From: Halostagnicola larsenii XH-48
Lineage (GTDB): Archaea > Halobacteriota > Halobacteria > Halobacteriales > Natrialbaceae
Reading direction: 5' to 3'
Length of the DNA: 64,000 nucleotides
Assembly (NCBI RefSeq): GCF_000517625.1
Contig: NZ_CP007055.1
Span: 1,178,001-1,242,000, forward strand
Below, one piece after another: positions 8,026-16,567 of this stretch; position 1 is the stretch's first letter; every line of letters begins with the position of its first letter. The notes below the pieces were generated by a model. That model ran no database searches, was not told the origin of the DNA, and saw only the letters and a program-made list of their open reading frames with translations. Both the position numbers and the translations under genes were made by a program.

Positions 8026-8703
8026 TTATCGTCCCGTCTCTGAATGATCAACGATATCGGCCAACTCGAGCAGATCCGAAACCTCGTACGTCGGCGTGAC
8101 GGAGAGATCGACGGAACGGCAGTGGTTGCGGCGAACGAAAACCGAGTCCATTCCTGCTCGATGTGCCGCGATCACGTCGCTTTCGCTGTCGCCGACGTAG
8201 AGCGCCGAGTCGGCCTCGAGGTCGTCCAATGCCTTTTCGAGGTAGTAGGTGTTCGGCTTTTTCAACTCGAGGCTCTCGATCGTTTTCTCGCGGCCGTAGT
8301 AGGTCTCGAACAACGAATGAAGGTCGAAGTACTCCAAGACGAATTCGATCGTGCTGTGGTGGTTATTGCTGACGACACCACACCGCTGTCGAAGATCAGA
8401 AATCACGGTGACGTCCTCGTATCGGGTTCTGGCCCCGTCGCGAAACGTCTCGAACTGGGATTCCTCGTCGAGGCGTTCCCGGGCTTCCCAGAACCGTTCC
8501 GGCTCGAGATCGTGCGTAGAACAGATTTCGTACAGATCCTCGAGCGTGACGCCCTCGACGATAGCGTCGACGTGATGGGCTTCGACGTTGGCCGCACCGA
8601 CCGACCGAAGCGCATCGCGAGTCGCACCGGCCTGGGTTTCGCTGGCAGGTGGTTCGACGAGGATTCCATCGCTGTCGAAGAGGACCGTATCGTACGTTGT
8701 CAC
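8026..8703 (-). CDS. HAD-superfamily hydrolase
   Basis: Phosphatase-like enzyme of the HAD family, 225 residues. Motif I is FDSDGI (DxD nucleophile and acid, residues about 9-12), motif II is SNN, motif III the lysine in LKKPN, motif IV GDSESD; a helical cap lies between I and II. The reading frame is open for 24 more codons upstream, but the GTG at 8703 opens directly into strand 1 (TTYDTVLFDSDG) and is preferred. The substrate is not predictable. It is followed closely by the wHTH gene. Confidence 0.85.
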   Translation of the reverse strand: MTTYDTVLFDSDGILVEPPASETQAGATRDALRSVGAANVEAHHVDAIVEGVTLEDLYEICSTHDLEPERFWEARERLDEESQFETFRDGARTRYEDVTVISDLRQRCGVVSNNHHSTIEFVLEYFDLHSLFETYYGREKTIESLELKKPNTYYLEKALDDLEADSALYVGDSESDVIAAHRAGMDSVFVRRNHCRSVDLSVTPTYEVSDLLELADIVDHSETGR

Positions 8704-8878
8704 GTTCAGCGATACTCCAGAGGACCAATTGATCGTTTCGATTAGTGAGCTCTTGGCACCGAACTGCAATTTCACCGACCCAGTCGTGACTATTGAACTC
8801 TGGTGTATGGACAGATTGTTCCTCGAGACTCTGCATACAAGCGCTCAAAAATCGGTGAATAGGTGTCCTTCGAGACCG

Positions 8879-9934
8879 TTACTCCGATTCGGTCGTGTTC
8901 ATCTCCGGGATATCCTCAGCGTCGCCTATCGGCTCCTGTGATTGCCCACCATCTGTCGGTGGTTGCTGCCCTGCAGGCGATTCGTTGTCGGCACCCGGGA
9001 GGCTCGTCTCGTCGACCGATCCCGTCACGAGGAAGTCGGCCACGTTTCCGATGAGTTCGTTGTTGTCCGCGCGGTAGGCGTTTTCGGGCTCGAGGAAACT
9101 CGAGTCGCCGATCATTGCGACGTTGCCGTCGACAGCCCCAACGCCGTAGGTCCCGTCTTCGCGGCTGGTCGACATGGTCGCGTCCGTCTCGAGGACAGTG
9201 TCACTGTCACTCGCACCGACCGAGGAAGCACTTCGGAAGACGACCTGTTCGACGCCGTCTGTCAGGTCCGAACTTCCGGTCGGTTCGGCGTAGATGCTGA
9301 GATAGTTGTTGTCGTTTTCCGTGAGATTGTAGAGGTAGCCGGCCTCCGTGTACAGCCCGTTAGAATCGCCGAGTTCGGCGGCGGTATCCGAGCTCCCTGG
9401 GTTTGCGGTCATCACGAACCGACCGCCGGCATCGGTAAAGGACGTGATCGTCTCCTGGTCTTGCTCGGTGAACGAGACGGAGCCAGGCGCGACGAATGCG
9501 TCCGCGTCACTCAGCGTTTGTGCGAGCGGACCGTCGTTCATCGCTCCCGAGTAGAATTCGACCTCGTGACCGTTTTCGACGAGCGTCGTGACCAGCGGCG
9601 TCACGCCTCGTTCGGTACCGCCGAGCGACCCAGTCGAGAGTTCAGGGCCGTCACTGACGTCCTGAATCGGCAACTGACCGAGCGATGTCTGGCCGCCGGT
9701 CGTCGCGCCGGTGTAGATCACGACGGTGTTTGACTGTTCTTCGCTATCCATCGTGATTTCGCCGCCGTCCGGCGTCTCGTCGGGGAGTGCGTGATCGGGC
9801 TGGAAATGACTTTGATCGACTTCTGCCGGTTCGGGTGTTCGATCGTCGACGACGACCGTCCCGGCTGCGACGAGTCCGATCGTCAGTACGAATCCGAGAA
9901 CGAACGTGGCGATGAGCGTTCGACCGGTACTCAT
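8879..9934 (-). CDS. Membrane-anchored extracellular protein with a DUF4350/GATase-like fold
   Basis: 351 residues. A single N-terminal hydrophobic segment (about 5-25) anchors it with the rest outside the cell. The middle part (VVIYTGATTG, VTPLVTTLVENGHEVEF, DADAFVAPGS, FTDAGGRFVMTANP, NVAMIGDSSFL) has the alternating strand-helix pattern of class I glutamine-amidotransferase-like folds used by DUF4350 proteins. The tail is low-complexity Pro/Gly/Asp/Glu. The gene overlaps the SppA peptidase stop by four bases, so they are an operon and may act together at the membrane. Family name is from pattern only. Confidence 0.75.
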   Translation of the reverse strand: MSTGRTLIATFVLGFVLTIGLVAAGTVVVDDRTPEPAEVDQSHFQPDHALPDETPDGGEITMDSEEQSNTVVIYTGATTGGQTSLGQLPIQDVSDGPELSTGSLGGTERGVTPLVTTLVENGHEVEFYSGAMNDGPLAQTLSDADAFVAPGSVSFTEQDQETITSFTDAGGRFVMTANPGSSDTAAELGDSNGLYTEAGYLYNLTENDNNYLSIYAEPTGSSDLTDGVEQVVFRSASSVGASDSDTVLETDATMSTSREDGTYGVGAVDGNVAMIGDSSFLEPENAYRADNNELIGNVADFLVTGSVDETSLPGADNESPAGQQPPTDGGQSQEPIGDAEDIPEMNTTESE

Positions 9935-10857
9935 TGCTGGTCACCTCCGACTGTCGCGCCAGCGTCAGAATCCGGCAGTTGCGGTGCGACCTCGTGGTGC
10001 CAGACCTCCGGTGCGATCAGTTGTGGTTGGTACGGGTTGATGCTCGAGCCACCCGAATCTTCGATCGCTACCTCGCCATTTTCGGTCGCTTCGAGACCCA
10101 GAATTCCGATATCGCTCGATTCGCTTCGGTTGAACTCGAGGTCGTAGGAGTCGACGCCGGCCGAATCGGCCGCGTGGTGGATCGCATCGTCGAGCGTGCC
10201 GATCTGGTCGGCGTACCCGTTGTCGACCGCTTCGGTACCGTAGTAAGTTCGTGCGTGTGCGACCTCCTCGCGGGAGAGGTCGATCTTATCGCCGCGTTGT
10301 TCCATCACGCTGTCGATGAACATCTCTTGGATCAGTTCGGTTCCCGCCCGGTCATCGTCGGGATGGAGCGATCCCTTGTCCGGCGCAGTCTGTCCCTCGC
10401 TCGGTCCGGTCGGTGCCGGTGCCGGGCCGGTCACACCGACGCTGCCGACGGACGAAGACGGTGAAACGTAAATTTCATCTGCAGGCAACATCGCGTAGTA
10501 GGCGCCCGACGCGCCAATCGAGTCGACGTATGCGGTTACCGGCATCTCCTTGGTCGTCCGCTCGACGGCCGTGTACATCCGTTCGCTCGAGGCCGGTTGA
10601 CCGCCGCCGCTGTCGACCTCGAGAACGACTGCCTCGACGGAGTCGTTGTGGCGTGCGTCTCGGAGTTCGTCTTCGAACTGCTGGGACGTACTCGAGTCGA
10701 TCATGCCGTTTACTTCGACGACTTTGACTGTTGCGTCTCCATCGCTTCCGAAGGCGTACACTTGTGGAGCCACAAGCGCTCCGGCGGCAATTGCGAGCAA
10801 CGCTACCACAGCAACTTGCTGTCCTCGTGAGAGCCTATTGAATGGCCATAACGTCAT
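9931..10857 (-). CDS. sppA: Signal peptide peptidase SppA-type protease (S49)
   Basis: Membrane-bound serine protease that degrades cleaved signal peptides or trims membrane proteins. With the start at 10857 it has 308 residues: one membrane segment (14-33), a crotonase-like protease domain (45-230) with nucleophile Ser117 in IGASGAYY, followed by VGSVGVTG; Lys161 in TAPDKGS is at the position expected of the catalytic lysine in short archaeal SppA. An ATG 12 bases upstream is possible, but a TATA-like GTTATGTAC (complement of 10881-10889) fits a leaderless start at 10857. A Pro-rich insert sits between Ser and Lys. The next gene overlaps by four bases. Confidence 0.88.
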   Translation of the reverse strand: MTLWPFNRLSRGQQVAVVALLAIAAGALVAPQVYAFGSDGDATVKVVEVNGMIDSSTSQQFEDELRDARHNDSVEAVVLEVDSGGGQPASSERMYTAVERTTKEMPVTAYVDSIGASGAYYAMLPADEIYVSPSSSVGSVGVTGPAPAPTGPSEGQTAPDKGSLHPDDDRAGTELIQEMFIDSVMEQRGDKIDLSREEVAHARTYYGTEAVDNGYADQIGTLDDAIHHAADSAGVDSYDLEFNRSESSDIGILGLEATENGEVAIEDSGGSSINPYQPQLIAPEVWHHEVAPQLPDSDAGATVGGDQQ

Positions 10858-11070
10858 GTGGACTGACATTCACAGATACGGTACATAACTCGCTGAGAGG
10901 AATTTCTGGTTCAGAAAACGCGGTGGAAAGCATTCGGAAGCGTCCCCATGTCCTTCCGAAGCGCCATTGTCGTAGGGAGTCTTGGCTTACCAGTAAAAGA
11001 CAGTGTCAGGACAAGCAGTACTAATATGTTTGGAACTGAGATTATTACGCTCTCGGCGCTACGTGAATTC

Positions 11071-11739
11071 ATGGTTTCGATTGTAGACATCGAACTGGCC
11101 GCGTCCGAAACCGGCCTCGGCGATGTCTTCGACGCTATTCCAAGCCTGTCCTGCGAAATGGAACAGGTGATCGCCTCGAGAAATCGAACGCTGTGGCTTT
11201 CGGGAGCGGACCTACCAGATCTCGAGTCGGCGCTAGCCGCATCATCGACAGTGGATCGGTACACGAAGATCGGCGGCGGTGACGATCGATGGTTGTTCGA
11301 TCTCGAGTTCGATCCCGATATCGTCGACGTGTTCGAGATCGTTCGCTCGGAAGACGGGACCGTCCTCTCTGCGACGGCTGACAGCGGTGTCTGGCGGCTC
11401 AGTGTTCGATTTCTCGAGCGTGAAGCCGTAGGCACGTTCTACGAACGGCTTCGATCGACCGGCATCACGCCGGAAATCGTTCGATTGTATGATCCGACGA
11501 CGGAGTTACACGCCCAGTATGGACTGACGAGCCAGCAGTACCGAACCCTTCTCGCCGCCATCGATCGCGGCTACTTCGAAATTCCTCGCAAAATCACGAT
11601 GAAGGAGTTATCCGACGAACTAAGCGTTTCCCATCAGGCGCTGTCCGAACAGCTCCGGCGAGCGTATCGAGCGCTCATAGTAGCTGAGTTCGAGCAGTCC
11701 GCTACTCGATCGAAACCGAAATCGATCTCGATAAACTGA
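11071..11739 (+). CDS. HTH-10 (Bat-type) transcriptional regulator
   Basis: 222 residues. The C-terminal 55 residues (LTSQQYRTLLAAIDRGYFEI ... TMKELSDELSVSHQALSEQL) are the HTH-10 domain of the bacterio-opsin-activator family; the N-terminal 150 residues form the usual haloarchaeal sensor-like domain without a recognisable ligand site. The frame is open upstream, but ATG 11071 has ATTATTA at 11041-11047 as a TATA box 24-30 bases before it and begins the conserved region. It is divergent from sppA. Target unknown. Confidence 0.85.
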   Translation: MVSIVDIELAASETGLGDVFDAIPSLSCEMEQVIASRNRTLWLSGADLPDLESALAASSTVDRYTKIGGGDDRWLFDLEFDPDIVDVFEIVRSEDGTVLSATADSGVWRLSVRFLEREAVGTFYERLRSTGITPEIVRLYDPTTELHAQYGLTSQQYRTLLAAIDRGYFEIPRKITMKELSDELSVSHQALSEQLRRAYRALIVAEFEQSATRSKPKSISIN

Positions 11740-11829
11740 TGGAATCACTCGAATGTATTACTAATTCGCTATCGGGTGACACTCGCAAGCACCACCGGCA
11801 TGTGGTTGTTCCCCGTAAATATTGATGCA

Positions 11830-12279
11830 ATGTGCGCACAATTCAACGACGACGATGTCGGAAAGAGTGTCGTCAATGCAAACGGCGACGAGGTCGGGAT
11901 CGTATCGGATGTCGAGCACGGAACTGCACACGTCAAACCGGATGCAGGTATTACCGACACGATAAAGGCGAAACTCGGCTGGCAGGGCACAGACGAGGAG
12001 ACGTTCCCGCTTCAGGAGGCGGCGGTCGCCAGCGTCTCCGACGACGAAATCAGGCTCGAGGGTGACCTCGGTGACGCAAGCGACACCGCCACTGGTGCGA
12101 CGGCGGGTGCGGGTGCTGGCTCTGCAGCGGGGACCGATCGTGGAGACGAATCGATGCGCGAAGACGACGACGGGATACTCGATGACGACGACGGATCACG
12201 GTCCGATGATGATAGTTTGATGGGAGACGACGAGTCACGGTCTGACGACAGTAGCCTGATGGGCGACGACAAGAGATAA
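11830..12279 (+). CDS. PRC-barrel protein with acidic tandem-repeat tail
   Basis: 149 residues. Residues 1-80 are a PRC-barrel (DVGKSVVNANGDEVGIVSDV ... DEIRLEGDL). Residues 85-104 are Ala/Gly/Thr-rich, and 105-149 are highly acidic and end in two near-identical units, SRSDDDSLMGDDE and SRSDDSSLMGDDK. In-frame starts at 11776 and 11800 exist; 11830 is chosen because it opens the PRC fold. Function unknown; PRC barrels bind RNA or protein partners in other settings. Confidence 0.75.
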   Translation: MCAQFNDDDVGKSVVNANGDEVGIVSDVEHGTAHVKPDAGITDTIKAKLGWQGTDEETFPLQEAAVASVSDDEIRLEGDLGDASDTATGATAGAGAGSAAGTDRGDESMREDDDGILDDDDGSRSDDDSLMGDDESRSDDSSLMGDDKR

Positions 12280-12445
12280 GCGAATAAAAGCGGGACGCGG
12301 ACTGGTGACGCTGATAGCGAGACGATCTAACCGACCCCCTGCGGTTCGTCACCGCTGGCACCCGAACTCGACTGCCCGCTGCAAGTAGCTCTTTTTCCCG
12401 AGAGACTCTCGTTTTATTATGTATTAGTGGATAGTACGACCCGAC

Positions 12446-13042
12446 ATGGAATCGGACGGTCCCCTTTCAATCGCCGAAATCGAACGACGGCTGCCGACAC
12501 TCGAGCTGATAGACGACGAACGAGTTCGTGACCTAACGATCCGACTCACGGCGACCGCGCCAGCGTATTTCTGGGAGCGGCCGGCGTCGACATCGAGAGC
12601 GTATAATCCCGTCTGTCAACAACCACATGGACTGTGGACACAGACGCTCATGCTCTCGACGGTAATCGATCGCCTCGCCGACTCGTACGTCGAACGAAAC
12701 CTCCTCGAGGACCGCGACATCGACCTCGCCCACGCATCGGCGATTCTCCACGATCAGCGGACGTACGGCCAGCCGGAGCGAGCGTCCGAGACTTCGACCT
12801 CGGACCACGACGTGCTGATGGCGGAGCTAGTGTACGATTCTCCGCTCGACGATCGAGTCGCCGCGGCCGTCGCAAGTCACAACGGTCCGTGGTACGATGG
12901 GCCTGTGCCAGAGTCCGAACTCGAGCGGCTCGTCCACACTGCGGACATGGTCGCCTCGTCGCCTTCGATCACGGCGGGCGTTCAACGACCGATCCCAGAG
13001 GAGCTATCCGATCTCGATCTCGAGGCCGTTGACCTCCGATAG
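12446..13042 (+). CDS. HD-domain phosphohydrolase
   Basis: 198 residues with the spaced metal ligands of an HD domain: His in PHGLW (about 60), LHD (about 102-104), DHD (about 123), SHN (about 143) and D in HTADMVAS (about 167). It probably hydrolyses a phosphate ester or nucleotide, with substrate unknown. A TATA-like TTTATTATG around 12412-12420 is 26-33 bases before the ATG. Confidence 0.75.
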   Translation: MESDGPLSIAEIERRLPTLELIDDERVRDLTIRLTATAPAYFWERPASTSRAYNPVCQQPHGLWTQTLMLSTVIDRLADSYVERNLLEDRDIDLAHASAILHDQRTYGQPERASETSTSDHDVLMAELVYDSPLDDRVAAAVASHNGPWYDGPVPESELERLVHTADMVASSPSITAGVQRPIPEELSDLDLEAVDLR

Positions 13043-13180
13043 CCTCGGCAATCCGTAGCCGACCGGCAGCGGGGTCGCGCGACTTCGATCCGATGATCGA
13101 AGCGTTATTCCTCCCCGAAAGAGATTGCGCTACTATGAGTATCCCCTCCACACGTCCCGTCCCCGTGACCGATCCCCGGT

Positions 13181-13741
13181 GTGCCAATGGCCGTCGATGA
13201 GCTAACGCTTCGGGCAGACGAGGCCACACGCTGTGCCGAAGATGCAACGCGAAGACTCGAGGATCGGTACGAGTCGCATCTCGAGCGCCAACGAACGGAG
13301 TCCGTTTCGCGCCGCAGGTTTCGAACACTCGTCGGTCGCATTCAGCGGACGGGAGCACCCTACGGGGTTCATACGCTCGTCTCCCGGCCGACTGGCGAGA
13401 TCCTGTTGGTTCGCCACGGTGGTATCGACCGGTGGGTGCTTCCGGGCGGCGGAATCGACCCGGGCGAATCGTTCCTCGAGACCGCACGTCGAGAACTCGC
13501 GGAGGAAGCAGGCATCGAGGCGTGTTACGACGGGCTTGCGATGTTGACACGTATCGACCTCCGGACGAGCGGTTACCGGATGCGCGGTATTCTCCCCGTT
13601 TTCGCGGCTCGAGCGGAGACGACGACGCCACGGATTTCGGATCCCGACGGAGAAATTTCGGCCGCCGAGTGGTTCGAGACGTTGCCCGAAGAGACGCGGG
13701 ATCGAGCGGCGTTGCGCGCCTGTCGAGCCCACACGCTCTAG
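13181..13741 (+). CDS. Nudix hydrolase
   Basis: 186 residues. The Nudix box is complete: G(5)E(7)REL.EE.GI in GIDPGESFLETARRELAEEA, near residues 89-110, with the preceding strand WVLPGGG. An N-terminal 50-residue helical, Arg/Glu-rich segment precedes the fold. These enzymes cleave nucleoside diphosphates linked to another moiety; substrate unknown. The start may be GTG 13181 or ATG 13187. Confidence 0.88.
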   Translation: MPMAVDELTLRADEATRCAEDATRRLEDRYESHLERQRTESVSRRRFRTLVGRIQRTGAPYGVHTLVSRPTGEILLVRHGGIDRWVLPGGGIDPGESFLETARRELAEEAGIEACYDGLAMLTRIDLRTSGYRMRGILPVFAARAETTTPRISDPDGEISAAEWFETLPEETRDRAALRACRAHTL

Positions 13742-13793
13742 CTCGGGTCGACCGGAGCGGTATCGAAGAACGCTGGGGCTCCCGTAACTCATC

Positions 13794-14627
13794 CTACTCG
13801 TTCGGATTGCCGTGCGAGACGCCGGTTCGCTCATCCGCTTGCATTCGTCGCAGAGTTGCCCGGCCGTTGCTAGCTTCGTATCCGAACAGCACCGACTCCC
13901 CGTAAGCGTCGGCGACTTTCGTCGCGTTGACGAGATCCTCGATATCGATATCGATCGCGTACAACTCGATGCTAAAGGGCGTCTCGAGTGCGCTTTCGAA
14001 CCCTTTCGCGATCGTCTCGAGCCAGTAGGTCGTCGAATAGGCCATGTCGTACAGTGGAACGACGAACTCGTCGACGAAGGGCTCGAGCGCTTCGAGGTCG
14101 ATTCCCGCGCGTTCGTAGAGGTGGCCGGGATACGGATCGGGATACAGCGTCATGTAGACGCGGCCGGGGATCCGGTCTGCGGCCTCGGCGACGAACTCCG
14201 TGATGACGCTCGCGCGCCACTCGAGGCGGTCGTCGTACTCGCTCGCGGCGAAGTGATCCTGACAGGTGTCACAGTGACAGTACTCGCCTCTCGGGAAGCC
14301 GATATCGTCGAGTCGAACGTCATCGTTCGCCGCGACACAGTCGTCGATGATGTCGAACAGTCCGTCGCGGTACTCCTCGCGCGTCGGGCAGATGTAGGCC
14401 CAGTCGAAGTAGGGTTGCTCTCGAGTGGCGGCGTTTCCCTCCTCGTCGACCGGGACCAGCGACGGGTCAGCGTCGGCGGCAGCGTTGTCGCCGAAACACG
14501 AGACCATATTCACTCCGTTCGCGACGGGGGCTGCAGACCTGCCGGTCACGTCTTTGACTTCGTAGAAGGCGCGATCGAACTCCGGCCAGTTCAGTTCGTC
14601 TTCGTTACGCGTGACGACGCCATACAT
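13794..14627 (-). CDS. Conserved hypothetical protein, possibly a TIM-barrel (glycosidase-like) fold
   Basis: 277 residues, not confidently recognised. Segments such as WAYICPTREEYRDGLFDIID, DDIGFPRGEYCHCDTC, RVYMTLYPDPYPGHLYERAG and FVVPLYDMAYS look like barrel strands with acidic and aromatic residues as in GHL10/COG1649-type proteins. A CxCxxC-like group (ECYH-type CHCDTC, about 134-139) may bind metal. No signal peptide, so cytoplasmic. Function is not assigned. Confidence 0.7.
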   Translation of the reverse strand: MYGVVTRNEDELNWPEFDRAFYEVKDVTGRSAAPVANGVNMVSCFGDNAAADADPSLVPVDEEGNAATREQPYFDWAYICPTREEYRDGLFDIIDDCVAANDDVRLDDIGFPRGEYCHCDTCQDHFAASEYDDRLEWRASVITEFVAEAADRIPGRVYMTLYPDPYPGHLYERAGIDLEALEPFVDEFVVPLYDMAYSTTYWLETIAKGFESALETPFSIELYAIDIDIEDLVNATKVADAYGESVLFGYEASNGRATLRRMQADERTGVSHGNPNE

Positions 14628-14756
14628 AGTCGGTCGTATGGCGCCCCACGAATAAGCGGTTCGGGTTTCTCGATAGAGGGGAGAAACGCTCAGTTAGCGT
14701 CCGTTCGAACGGTTCGCCCCCACCGCTCGTCTGATTCGTTCGGTTCGAGTGAACGT

Positions 14757-14888
14757 TTATTCCGTCTGTTCAGCCTGTTCTGTCGGTTCGAAATCGTATT
14801 CGACCTCCGAAGCGCCACGACCGGAAACGACCTTCCAGAGGACGGCGATTGCGAACAGGGCGACCAAGATTTTGAGTGTGCGCGACAT
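14757..14888 (-). CDS. 43-residue single-pass membrane peptide
   Basis: A short frame reading MSRTLKILVALFAIAVLWKV then an acidic tail, EVEYDFEP..., ending at TAA. It has positive residues first, one hydrophobic helix (about 5-21), and an acidic C-terminus, a layout typical of small haloarchaeal membrane proteins. Codon use has the GC-rich third positions of its neighbours. It lies between two annotated genes in space that is otherwise empty. Function unknown. Confidence 0.65.
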   Translation of the reverse strand: MSRTLKILVALFAIAVLWKVVSGRGASEVEYDFEPTEQAEQTE

Positions 14889-15019
14889 ACTCAGCTCGAA
14901 CTACGGCCACAACGTACTTATGATTTCTGTTAGTTCACGGGCGCTGATCGATCGATAAAACTGTTTTACGCGGTCTCGAGAACGAGCTTGAAGACGGAGA
15001 AATGAGCCCGTTTCAGCGA

Positions 15020-15559
15020 TCAGGTGTCGATCAGCGCCGGAATGTTTTCGCGGAAAATCGTCTCGCAGTACGAACAGCGGACCGCGTCCTCGAGGACGTC
15101 GAACTTCGAGGTGACCGGTTCGTCGCCGGTCGTGATACAGCCGGAGTTCGAACACGAGAGAACGCCCTCGACCGAGCTGGGGCGTTCGACGCGGGATTTC
15201 TCGACGACTTCGTACTCGCGAACGATGTTGATAGTCGCGTCCGGTGCGATGAGGGTGAGCACGTCGACTTCGTCCTGGCTCAACTCCCGGTCCTCGACCT
15301 TGATAATGTCTTTTCTGGCGAATCGGTCGGACGGGACGTTCATCCCGATAGAGATTTCCTCGCCCTCGCTGCCGTCGATTCCGAGCACGGCGAGGACGTT
15401 CAACGCCTGCCCGCTCCGAACGTGATCGATGACGGTTCCGTTGTGGATCTTGCTGACCCGCAGTTCGTGGTCGTGCGTGTGGACGTTTCCGTGGTCACCG
15501 GTCTCACTGGAGTCATTGGGGTCGCTGTGAGCGCCGTTTTCGTGTTCGTCGTTACTCAT
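15020..15559 (-). CDS. pyrI: Aspartate carbamoyltransferase regulatory subunit
   Basis: Regulatory chain of ATCase, binding CTP/ATP to control the first committed step of pyrimidine synthesis. After a His/Asp-rich N-terminal extension of about 25 residues, the allosteric domain ([15 protein letters not shown] ... GMNVPS) is followed by the zinc domain with four cysteines, CSNSGC and CSYC. The ATG at 15559 overlaps the end of pyrB by eight bases; an ATG three codons upstream is less likely. Confidence 0.95.
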   Translation of the reverse strand: MSNDEHENGAHSDPNDSSETGDHGNVHTHDHELRVSKIHNGTVIDHVRSGQALNVLAVLGIDGSEGEEISIGMNVPSDRFARKDIIKVEDRELSQDEVDVLTLIAPDATINIVREYEVVEKSRVERPSSVEGVLSCSNSGCITTGDEPVTSKFDVLEDAVRCSYCETIFRENIPALIDT

Positions 15560-16469
15560 CTGAATCACCCAGGAGGAGATCGAGCAGCGCCATTCGAACG
15601 GGAACGCCGTTGTGGGCTTGCTCGAAGTAGGCCGCGTACTCCGTATCGTCGACTTCGGGCGCGATCTCGTCGACCCGCGGCAGCGGATGCATGATCGTCA
15701 GGTCGTCCGATGCACTCGAAAGCGAGTCGAGGCCGATCTGGTACTCGCCGGCGACTTTCTGGTACTCGTTTTCGTCCGGAAACCGTTCGCGTTGAATCCG
15801 CGTGACGTACAGGACGTCGAGCGACGGCAGGATCTCCTCGAGCCCGTCGTGTTCGCGAATGGAAGAGCCCTCCTGATGGAGGTCGTAAACGACCTCCCGT
15901 GGAAGCGCGAGGCTATCCGGACTGATGAAGTGTTGCTGTGCGTCGAACTTCGCGAGCGCGTACGCGAGCGAGTGGACCGTTCGACCGTACTTCAGGTCAC
16001 CCATGATCCCGATCGTGAGATCCTCCAGACCCGCGTTCTCCCTGATCGTATACAGGTCGAGCATCGTCTGTGTCGGGTGGTGTCCCGCTCCGTCCCCCGC
16101 GTTTACCAGCGGCACGTCGACGAACTCGCTGGCCATCGTCGCCGCTCCTTGCTTCGGATGGCGCAACACCAGCCCGTCGGCGTACCCTTCGATAACCCGG
16201 ATCGTATCCGCGAGGCTTTCTCCTTTCGTCACGCTCGAGGAGTCGATCGCGCCCATGTCGATGACGTCCCCGCCGAGGCGTTTCATCGCGGTCTCGAAAC
16301 TGAGTTTCGTCCGCGTACTCGGTTCGAAAAAGAGCAACCCGAGGAGCGTATCGGCGTGTTTGCCGGCGACGGCCGATCGGTCAGCGTCGATCTCGGCTGC
16401 GTGATCGAGGACGATCTCGATGTCCGCGCGCGAAAGTTGTTTGCTCGTGATGAGGTGATCGTATCGCAT
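15552..16469 (-). CDS. pyrB: Aspartate carbamoyltransferase catalytic subunit
   Basis: Condenses carbamoyl phosphate with aspartate. 305 residues from ATG 16469, the normal length. [20 protein letters not shown] carries the carbamoyl-phosphate-binding STRT, and [24 protein letters not shown] and [10 protein letters not shown] are the other active-site segments. The frame is open 50 codons further up, but homology begins at [12 protein letters not shown]. It forms an operon with pyrI and is divergent from the MinD-like gene across 98 bases. Confidence 0.96.
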   Translation of the reverse strand: MRYDHLITSKQLSRADIEIVLDHAAEIDADRSAVAGKHADTLLGLLFFEPSTRTKLSFETAMKRLGGDVIDMGAIDSSSVTKGESLADTIRVIEGYADGLVLRHPKQGAATMASEFVDVPLVNAGDGAGHHPTQTMLDLYTIRENAGLEDLTIGIMGDLKYGRTVHSLAYALAKFDAQQHFISPDSLALPREVVYDLHQEGSSIREHDGLEEILPSLDVLYVTRIQRERFPDENEYQKVAGEYQIGLDSLSSASDDLTIMHPLPRVDEIAPEVDDTEYAAYFEQAHNGVPVRMALLDLLLGDSDE

Positions 16470-16567
16470 CCGTTCGTGTACGCAGTTGCGTCCACCTTGA
16501 ATCCCTCCATTTTTCGTTCGTCGATTCCGGCGAGAGTTCAAGTACGAAACCGACGCCACCATCACGT

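Noticed and set aside
7796-8703. HAD/wHTH pair as cargo of an element integrated at tRNA-Lys
   Set aside because: No integrase, no composition shift, and the outermost tRNA-end copy (7689-7710) lies before the pair.
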